Source of the DNA: CAYONZ01 sp964405465
GTDB lineage: Bacteria; Bdellovibrionota; Bdellovibrionia; Bdellovibrionales; JAMPXM01
DNA length: 49,237 nucleotides
Assembly (NCBI GenBank): GCA_964405465.1
Contig: CAYONZ010000025.1
Coordinates: 1 to 49,237, forward strand
Direction: 5' to 3'
A program made the position numbers and the translations under genes. The notes under the pieces are model-generated. The model had not been told where the DNA came from. It made no database searches and worked only from the letters and a program-made list of their open reading frames with translations. This document shows, one piece after another, positions 43,979 through 49,237 of this stretch (positions are counted from its first letter, which is position 1; each line of letters starts with the position of its first letter).

Positions 43979-44305
43979 AAGCGGCAAGCGAGGGATCCAC
44001 ATCGAAGCACAGTGCTTGATGATGTGGATCCATCTTTCACTAGGTCGCACTCAAAGCGCGCGTGCCATGCTCGATCGGCAAGGCTCAGCGGAGGTCGAAG
44101 GAATGCTGAATTCAACTGGTCCAGAATTTGAAGTGGTTATGGGATTGAGCTATTGGAACTATGAATGAGCCTAGTTGTTGAAGGCATTTATTGGAAGAAA
44201 AGAACTTGAGTTGCAGGAATGCGATTAAGTTTTGATCACTTGGAACCGGACGAATGTTCGAGCGTGAATGGCACAAAAACTCTCGCCCCAAAACGGAGAT
44301 GCTCT
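43979..44305. other. intergenic region with long hairpin
   Basis: Contains the hairpin at 43993-44031. Otherwise no gene is seen; the in-frame extension of the next gene to 44219 is not supported by a well-placed ribosome site. Confidence 0.4.
43993..44031 (+). terminator. long hairpin, probable terminator
   Basis: An 11-bp perfect outer stem (43993-44003 with 44021-44031, GGATCCACATC/GATGTGGATCC) and an inner AAGCA/TGCTT stem (44005-44009 with 44013-44017). Only a weak T stretch (ATCTTT) follows, so it may be an RNA-stabilising hairpin instead of a strict intrinsic terminator. Confidence 0.5.
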
Positions 44306-45946
44306 ATGGCAAATACAAATCAAGCTTCAGCTAAAGCTGAATCCCACAGGCAGAGTCTCAACCTTTCGGTTTTCGCTGGAAGAATCGCGACAGCTATAGC
44401 ATCAGTGATAGCGAAAGTGATCGCTGCTGGAAGCACAGGCAAGGCTCATGATCCCCTGAGCGCTAAAGGTTCAACCCGGGCACTCACGAGATTCAAAAAC
44501 CATCTTGCAAACAGTTTGGCCATCCGTTTGGTTTTTGTGGTGTTCTTATTGGCTTGCCAGCCGCAAAATGGCAAACGTGACCAACACCTAAACACTGGAA
44601 CCCCAACGGCTCAACCGGCAACCCCGAGCATGCCAGCCCAACCTGGCAGCCCCAACACCTTCGACGGAACAGTCGATGCCGGTGGCGGTAACACCATCAA
44701 TGGTTCACCAATTGAAGATTGTCGCTATGAAGTTGAAACCGATCCCGCATTTGAAAAATATCTGCAGCCGCTACTTGAACATTTGGATCGTGAAGCTCCA
44801 ATCGTTGGAAGAGTGATTCGCAGTGGGTATAAAAATAAAAACTGGTATGTGGTGCCAACTGCGCTCCCGCAAATAGAGCGCGCCCGCGTGGGTCTGGTGT
44901 TTAACTCAGAGCAAACCGCACTCACCAACTTTCGTGAAGTATTTTTAAGTCAAAAGATTTTTTCCCACCCATTCAGCGTTGGCCTTGTCGCAGAGACAGC
45001 CTCTTGCTTGACTCTTAAACAAGCACTGCAAAAGAAATTTAGCGTCAATAAATTCACCCGAGCATCAGAGTCTCTTCTTCGTGCGCGAGCCGTTTTGATT
45101 TTTCATGAACTGCTCATGTCATTTCGCCTTCTCAAATTTGATTCGGTATTCAGAGACTGTCTCGCTCAGGCGAACAACCCTGCACACTGCGTGGGAGCGA
45201 GCACCGCAACTCGTGGGAGGCCCGCCGACCTAACGTTCGAAGATCATCAACAGGTTCGTTCACTGACGGCTCTTTGGCTAAGAACCGCTCAACAGAAAAA
45301 CTCTTATGCTCTGTTTAAGGATCTTTATTTTGCGCAGTTCACCCTCAATGGCCATGACTTCGAAGCGGACTCGCACCCGCACCAAGAAATCTCCAACGAC
45401 CAGTTTCTCGACCGCCTTCGCATTTCAAAATCACTTGAATCTTGGCCGACAAAAGGAGTTTTCAAAAGAGTAGACATTGAACAATTGCAAAACTTTAACG
45501 GCCAGATGATGCCTTGTTCACTTGATGTGAACCACGAGCAACAAAGTCTGCGCCTTGACATTGGGGGAGTCACCCATGCACTGATCCTGCCGTTCGAGTC
45601 GCCGGTTTTCGCAAAAAATCCAATCAACAGGCTTTCTCTCTGGCAGTCTAATGGTTATGAATCTCTGCGCATCACGTCTTTGGGGAAGACTTCTTTGGGA
45701 GTGACTTCTTCGGGGCTGACCTCTCAGTCTGCAGCTCCATTTCATTCTCCACCGACGTCTTCGTCTGCTACTCAGCCGCCAAGTGAAGCCGATGCCCATT
45801 GGGACTGGGTTTTTACCTTCGAAAATAATTTGCTTAAAATGGTTCGTGTGACAAAAATGCTTTGTGCAAAGTCTGGATCCTCAACCTTTTGTAGCAACGC
45901 TCGAAATCAGTCAGAAACCATTCGCTCGTCGGTGACCTGTTTTTAA
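44306..45946 (+). CDS. large lipoprotein-like hypothetical protein
   Basis: About 546 residues from ATG 44306, which has GGAG seven bases upstream. A lipobox-like segment L-V-F-V-V-F-L-L-A-C-Q sits unusually far in, at about residues 76-86, so the true start may be later, or the N-terminal part may be a cytoplasmic extension. After the Cys comes a Thr/Pro/Gln/Gly-rich linker with G-G-G-N-T-I-N-G, then a long mixed domain with scattered cysteines. Near the C-terminus a T-S-L-G-K/V-T-S-x-G repeat (DNA about 45667-45725) and a Ser/Thr/Pro tract interrupt the fold. Ends adjacent to the terminator of the convergent structured RNA. No family recognised. Confidence 0.65.
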   Translation: MANTNQASAKAESHRQSLNLSVFAGRIATAIASVIAKVIAAGSTGKAHDPLSAKGSTRALTRFKNHLANSLAIRLVFVVFLLACQPQNGKRDQHLNTGTPTAQPATPSMPAQPGSPNTFDGTVDAGGGNTINGSPIEDCRYEVETDPAFEKYLQPLLEHLDREAPIVGRVIRSGYKNKNWYVVPTALPQIERARVGLVFNSEQTALTNFREVFLSQKIFSHPFSVGLVAETASCLTLKQALQKKFSVNKFTRASESLLRARAVLIFHELLMSFRLLKFDSVFRDCLAQANNPAHCVGASTATRGRPADLTFEDHQQVRSLTALWLRTAQQKNSYALFKDLYFAQFTLNGHDFEADSHPHQEISNDQFLDRLRISKSLESWPTKGVFKRVDIEQLQNFNGQMMPCSLDVNHEQQSLRLDIGGVTHALILPFESPVFAKNPINRLSLWQSNGYESLRITSLGKTSLGVTSSGLTSQSAAPFHSPPTSSSATQPPSEADAHWDWVFTFENNLLKMVRVTKMLCAKSGSSTFCSNARNQSETIRSSVTCF

Positions 45947-45975
45947 AATAAAGAAACCCGCTACTAAGTGCGGGT
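45945..45975 (-). terminator. terminator of the GEMM-I RNA
   Basis: Stem ACCCGC/GCGGGT (45956-45961 with 45970-45975), loop of 8, followed on the minus strand by TTCTTTATTTT. A second tight hairpin, AGGGGC/GCCCCT, lies just before it at 45982-45996. Confidence 0.82.
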
Positions 45976-46029
45976 GTATTGAGGGGCTTCGCCCCTTGTT
46001 GTTTCCTCCCCGATGCCAACTCTCCCAGT

Positions 46030-46155
46030 TCTCTACCTCTGGCAACTGGCTAGCATATTAAGACTCGCTCCTCCATGTGAGGTCATCGCCTTAACTTAGC
46101 CCCTCTTAGCTTTGCGCCCTACCGTTTCCGGAAGTTTGCCTTGAGCAAAGGAAGG
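46030..46155 (-). promoter_or_regulatory. GEMM-I aptamer core
   Basis: GGCAAAC begins at 46140 (minus strand), the GAAA tetraloop is near 46125, CGCAAAGC near 46110, CUAAG near 46095, and the receptor-arm segment UAGCCAGUUGCC at about 46052-46041. An extra TTAAG/CTTAA stem extends the second arm relative to the short Vibrio aptamer. Pairing was judged by eye. Confidence 0.8.
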
Positions 46156-46306
46156 ATCATATTCAGTTGTAAGATCCTCGACCCATTCCAGCCTAGCTAC
46201 TCAGGCGGAGGGTCGATCATTCTATCCCTCGATCGCAACCCCATTTTAATCCCCCTTGTTTAACACTTCGTCCTTCTACCGGGCCCGGACTTTCGCGCTT
46301 GAGAGG

Positions 46307-46320
46307 TCTTGAATTCAAGA
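46307..46320. repeat. 14-bp perfect palindrome near the RNA 5' end
   Basis: TCTTGAATTCAAGA is fully self-complementary and lies at or just before the presumed 5' end of the GEMM-I RNA. Could be a protein site or a terminal hairpin; role unknown. Confidence 0.4.
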
Positions 46321-46471
46321 TATCACAAACTGGTCAGTCGTCGAAAAGTTCTGCAAGACGGACTCGAATCTTCATATTTCTCGATCATTCTGAAACACAT
46401 AAAACATTTTTTGTTTAATAACGAGACAGAACCGGCAGGGAGAGGGAGAAGAAGTTCAACCTGGATTGATC

Positions 46472-47599
46472 CTATTTCTTTTGGGATTTCTTTTGCGAAA
46501 GATGCAGAAGACCTGCTTTGTGTGCTCTCTGCAAGTTGCAACTGCGACAAAGCAGCTGAATGTTCTGCAGAGACGAGTCTCCACCTATTGCTATTGGCAT
46601 CACATGCTCAAACTCCAACTTATAGGTCGACCCACATTTTTTTGCATGGTTGAGAGCCTTAGTGTCGGGGTTGGGTTCGATCCTATTTTCGCACGCTCCA
46701 TGCGCGCGTCGAAAAACAATATTTTTAATGTGTCGAGAGATCGTTCTACCATTTGAAGGGGCCTTGCTGTCCAATGGGAACATTCTTTTGCTACTATGCT
46801 CTCTCGCTGCTGAACTTGAGCTTGTTCTATTCTTGTGTTCCGGTTCACTATTGCCATCTGAAATGATAGCAAATTTCTTTTTCCTAAGTTCAGCGTTTGC
46901 CAGTCGCAGGACACGTTTTAAGATTTCGTTTTTGTTTCCATCGGGAACGGTGTGAGCCAAGAGATCTCGTGCTTCATTCAGTAACTGCATCACCTTGTTG
47001 TCGATGGTGAGATGCAGGCGCTTTTCGTATTCGTTCAGGGTGACGACTTGATCCTGTTGAGTGAATTCAGGGCATACCTCGGAGAATATTTTTTTCACTT
47101 CTGTCTGGGATTTGTTTTTGATTGTGGCGATCACTTGGGACTTTTCACATGCTGTGAGTTTTCGTTCCTTCGCTCTTTCGTTTTTCTGAATAAAACTTTG
47201 TGCCAAAGTCAAAGTTGAAAAATTCACTTCACCAGTCCGTAACATCACTTGGGTCTCGGGAACACTCTCCATAATTTTTAAGGCTGAAATTCGGGAATAG
47301 GCGGAGCTCTCACTTAGGTTGAAATGCGTAGTCAGCATCTCATAAAGACTGCGGTATCCTAAGTTCCAAAAAATTTTTCTTTTTTGAATCTCTTGGAGAC
47401 AAATCAAAATCTTCTCTGAGATCACCCGCTCCTGCTTGAATAGCAATTGTGTCGTTTCAATGAGTGGTCGGTCTTCAAGATTTTGAAGCTTATTGAATTC
47501 ACATATGAGTTCGTCTTGAGGAGGCTTCTCAAAATTTGACTTTAACTCATTCCATTTGCTTTTCGTTGGGCTGCTGAAGTTTTCTAGATTGTGAGTCAT
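46472..47599 (-). CDS. HNH endonuclease domain protein
   Basis: A 375-residue protein. The N-terminal two thirds are helical (SEKILICLQEIQKRKIFWNLGYRSLYEMLTTHF is not written out further). The C-terminal HNH nuclease region has A-C-E-N about 95 residues from the end, the H-H-type core L-E-F-E-H-V-M-P-I-A-I-G-G near 340, N-I-Q-L-L-C-R-S-C-N with paired cysteines, and a Lys/Gln-rich tail. The layout is that of the DUF222-like/HNH proteins common in Bdellovibrio-type genomes. AAGGAAG precedes ATG 47599 by five bases. Not part of a recognisable phage or intron. Confidence 0.82.
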   Translation of the reverse strand: MTHNLENFSSPTKSKWNELKSNFEKPPQDELICEFNKLQNLEDRPLIETTQLLFKQERVISEKILICLQEIQKRKIFWNLGYRSLYEMLTTHFNLSESSAYSRISALKIMESVPETQVMLRTGEVNFSTLTLAQSFIQKNERAKERKLTACEKSQVIATIKNKSQTEVKKIFSEVCPEFTQQDQVVTLNEYEKRLHLTIDNKVMQLLNEARDLLAHTVPDGNKNEILKRVLRLANAELRKKKFAIISDGNSEPEHKNRTSSSSAAREHSSKRMFPLDSKAPSNGRTISRHIKNIVFRRAHGACENRIEPNPDTKALNHAKKCGSTYKLEFEHVMPIAIGGDSSLQNIQLLCRSCNLQRAHKAGLLHLSQKKSQKK

Positions 47600-48040
47600 C
47601 GAGGCTTCCTTTCATTTCTTACGAAAATATTTTTGCTTGTATGATTCTTTTTCATTTTCAAATCACGACAGGTAGAGCCGATAGCCGAGTTATCGCTAAA
47701 TATCTAATGTTCATTTGAACCAAATGCCAAAAATCGTTCATCAATTTTTCCAGCAGCTGGACTCACTGTCGGAGTGATAGTTTTATATCACGATTTTCGA
47801 GAGAGATTTTTTGGCCTGAGGACGGACAATGCGATAATGAAATGATTTGAACGACTCCCGACTCATTCTCGTCTAAAAAAGTCTAAAGGGGGCGACTGTA
47901 GGCCGCTAAAAGCGGCACTTGTGGTGTTCGAGAGACTAACCTTTACTCTGCAAAAAACTGGCTTCAAAGGCGCGCAAGAAGAAACTTTCTGCGTTAGAAG
48001 ATTTTCGAAAAACAGCAGTTATTGGGCGATCCCCATGGAA
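47600..48040. other. intergenic region without convincing gene
   Basis: Contains small hairpins (GTGATA/TATCAC near 47775-47795; GCCGC/GCGGC near 47902-47916) and a GCCGATAG near 47680 that resembles a flagellar-sigma -10 element with a poor -35. No gene or RNA recognised. Confidence 0.4.
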
Positions 48041-48820
48041 TCAGAAGGGATCGATGATCGTCATTTTTTCGAGGTCATAGGGATCAACGATGACGTTGTC
48101 GGATTTTATCAAAAGAAATTCGTTGATCAATCGTCCCTCGCGCCAGACATTTTGTTCTGAGGCAAAGACTTTTAACCCGTCAAGCTGGGGTCTGCTGGAA
48201 GAAGCAAAGTAGATGGGATCGGCTTCATCTAAGACTTCATGTTCTTCACGATGAAAGGCTTGGGCGAGATCAGAAAGATAGGATGAAAATATAGCCTTCA
48301 CTTTCTCACGAACTTTTGAATCCACATTTTCATCCAAAACAAGATCGTGAACCGTTCGCCCTGATACGAAGACGGATTCAATGCCATGAACGGCTCCCGA
48401 CCCTCCAGCACCCTCCCCACCTTCATAGATTCTCGGAAGAACCACACGAAACGCACCCGAACGTTTATTTAAAACATGATTTAATATTTTAAATCGATTT
48501 ATTTCGCTATTGATACCGCCGCCCCATGAATCGATTTGTTTAGAATTGAGATGCTTAACCACTTTCAACTGTCCGGTTAGTGAGTCTTGCACCATTTCGA
48601 TTAAACCTGTACGGCTCTTGATTAGAACGTATGGTAAATAGATTTCATTTATTCGAATCTTTTCTTGAAAATCACTAAATGGAAAATAGGGTTCGGCAAC
48701 TAAACTCCGGCAACTGGCCCCAATAGGAATGGCCGAAAGATCGCCGCCTGACTGCGCACGGGTCGCAAATGACAAAAGCAATGAAATGCCAAAAATAAGA
48801 AAAGACGCCTTAACCTTCAA
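48041..48820 (-). CDS. exported kinase-fold-like protein
   Basis: About 259 residues from a TTG at 48820, chosen because a signal peptide follows at once (KVKASFLIFGISLLLSFATRA); the frame is open to 48961 and the ribosome site is weak. The mature part follows a minimal protein-kinase or aminoglycoside-kinase pattern: V-V-K-H-L (beta-3 lysine), E-I-N-R-F-K-I-L (helix C), I-E-S-V-F-V-S-G-R-T (hinge), and L-I-K-S-D-N-V-I-V-D-P then I-I-D-P-F at the very C-terminus in place of the D-N and DFG motifs. The standard HxD is not seen. Kinase-like fold is an inference; it could also be a pseudokinase or unrelated. Confidence 0.5.
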   Translation of the reverse strand: MKVKASFLIFGISLLLSFATRAQSGGDLSAIPIGASCRSLVAEPYFPFSDFQEKIRINEIYLPYVLIKSRTGLIEMVQDSLTGQLKVVKHLNSKQIDSWGGGINSEINRFKILNHVLNKRSGAFRVVLPRIYEGGEGAGGSGAVHGIESVFVSGRTVHDLVLDENVDSKVREKVKAIFSSYLSDLAQAFHREEHEVLDEADPIYFASSSRPQLDGLKVFASEQNVWREGRLINEFLLIKSDNVIVDPYDLEKMTIIDPF

Positions 48821-49237
48821 GGACCTATGTAAAAAATCGGACCGTCTCTCATGAATTGAATTCCGAAACACGCCGCGATCTACAATTTTTGTCACAAACC
48901 AAAGCCCACAAGACAGCACTGGAACTCCACAAATCAAACAACCGAATCTCAACACGAGCAAGATCTCGCGAAAACTATTTGGCTTCTTTAATCACTTTGA
49001 CTTTGCAAGCCCCATTCCAAAACAAGATCGTGAACCGTTCGTCAGGCCGTATTTATCTGATTTGATCAAGGGCGAAATTTGTCAGCTTGATTCTAAAAGA
49101 TGTGTAAAAGCCTATATAGACGACCTAAGCTGAGCATGTGTTTTGCTCATTTTTCAAATGGCTTCTCATCGGTCTCTCACAATCTTTCAAGGTCTTTTGG
49201 AGGTCTTTTGGAGTCTTGTATCTACGAACCCGGCCGA
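48821..49237. other. right edge, no intact gene seen
   Basis: Upstream region of the kinase-like gene plus the 25-bp relic at 49017-49041. A direct GGTCTTTTGGAG repeat pair lies near 49190-49212. No gene could be supported. Confidence 0.4.
49017..49041 (-). pseudogene. relic fragment of the kinase-like gene
   Basis: A 25-bp exact direct copy of 48334-48358, which encodes R-T-V-H-D-L-V-L in the gene at 48041-48820. The reading frame closes soon after and nothing else of the gene is recognisable nearby, so this is probably the leftover of a duplicated or recombined copy. Confidence 0.5.

Larger units (their letters stand above)
45947..46325 (-). ncRNA. stand-alone GEMM-I (c-di-GMP) riboswitch RNA, merRNA-like
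   Basis: Structured RNA read on the minus strand. The c-di-GMP-I aptamer core is recognisable: G-G-C-A-A-A-C, a hairpin with C-C-G/C-G-G stem and GAAA tetraloop, then G-G-G-C-G-C-A-A-A-G-C and G-G-G-G-C-U-A-A-G, and later U-A-G-C-C-A-G-U-U-G-C-C-A, matching the second (tetraloop-receptor) arm of the consensus. A terminator closes it at 45945-45975. No open frame lies between aptamer and terminator and the next gene is convergent, so no cis target exists. B. bacteriovorus has an abundant attack-phase RNA of this kind (merRNA). The 5' end is not defined; upstream helices suggest about 46325. Confidence 0.82.

Noticed and set aside
46261..46310. RNase P RNA-like string GAAAGTCCGGGC on the minus strand
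   Set aside because: Other conserved RNase P regions are absent, while the downstream part matches the GEMM-I aptamer; the short string is probably chance.
46345..46375. T-arm-like ATTCGAGTCC on the minus strand suggesting a tRNA
   Set aside because: The flanking bases do not form a T stem and no acceptor, D or anticodon arm can be drawn.
46472..47599. HNH gene plus structured RNA as a group I or II intron or other mobile intron
   Set aside because: No intron core motifs or interrupted host gene are visible, and the RNA has an independent terminator and a GEMM-I core.
47640..47700. Flagellar-sigma (FliA-like) promoter with GCCGATAG
   Set aside because: The -10-like box is good but the -35 position is poor and no gene starts suitably downstream.

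Overview
The window reads as chromosome from a member of the Bdellovibrionota (Bdellovibrio relatives). The pointers are a TIGR02147-family regulator, exported proteins with an F-Q-N-C lipobox, many GTG/TTG starts behind strong Shine-Dalgarno sequences, and a stand-alone cyclic-di-GMP (GEMM-I) RNA with its own terminator and no gene behind it, the arrangement described for the attack-phase 'merRNA' of B. bacteriovorus. Species and lifestyle cannot be settled from the sequence alone.

Left edge (1-5600) is accessory. It holds an AbiE type IV toxin-antitoxin pair (toxin broken or cut by the window edge) behind a perfect 21-bp inverted repeat, small membrane and secreted proteins, a hypothetical gene with a relic partial copy upstream, a TraB/TIKI-like exported protein and a short-chain dehydrogenase. 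5600-20400 mixes envelope and housekeeping genes: a HEAT-repeat/coiled-coil membrane pair, dihydroorotase, a lipoprotein, a large metzincin lipoprotein paired with an outer-membrane-type protein, family-5 uracil-DNA glycosylase, a phosphate group (PstS, PHP phosphoesterase, Ppx/GppA), an S41 PDZ protease and a Fis-type HTH protein.

20850-39028 is mostly core genome on the minus strand: gpmA-hemB; smc-ftsY, zapA, fthC, rny, tyrS and a ferredoxin-like protein with a long Arg/Gly/charged tail; and glyS-ppdK. 39159-42206 holds a di-haem cytochrome c, a degenerate J-domain membrane protein, a cysteine-free Mrp ATPase and a secreted hypothetical.

42207 to the end is accessory again: a TIGR02147 regulator divergent from a small secreted protein, a large lipoprotein-like protein, the GEMM-I RNA, an HNH endonuclease and an exported kinase-like protein with a relic fragment beside it.

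The most interesting item is the RNA at about 45947-46325 (minus strand). It has a recognisable c-di-GMP-I aptamer core, an additional structured 5' domain of roughly 170 nt, and a terminator, but no open frame that it could control in cis. No tRNA, rRNA, CRISPR array or insertion sequence was recognised.
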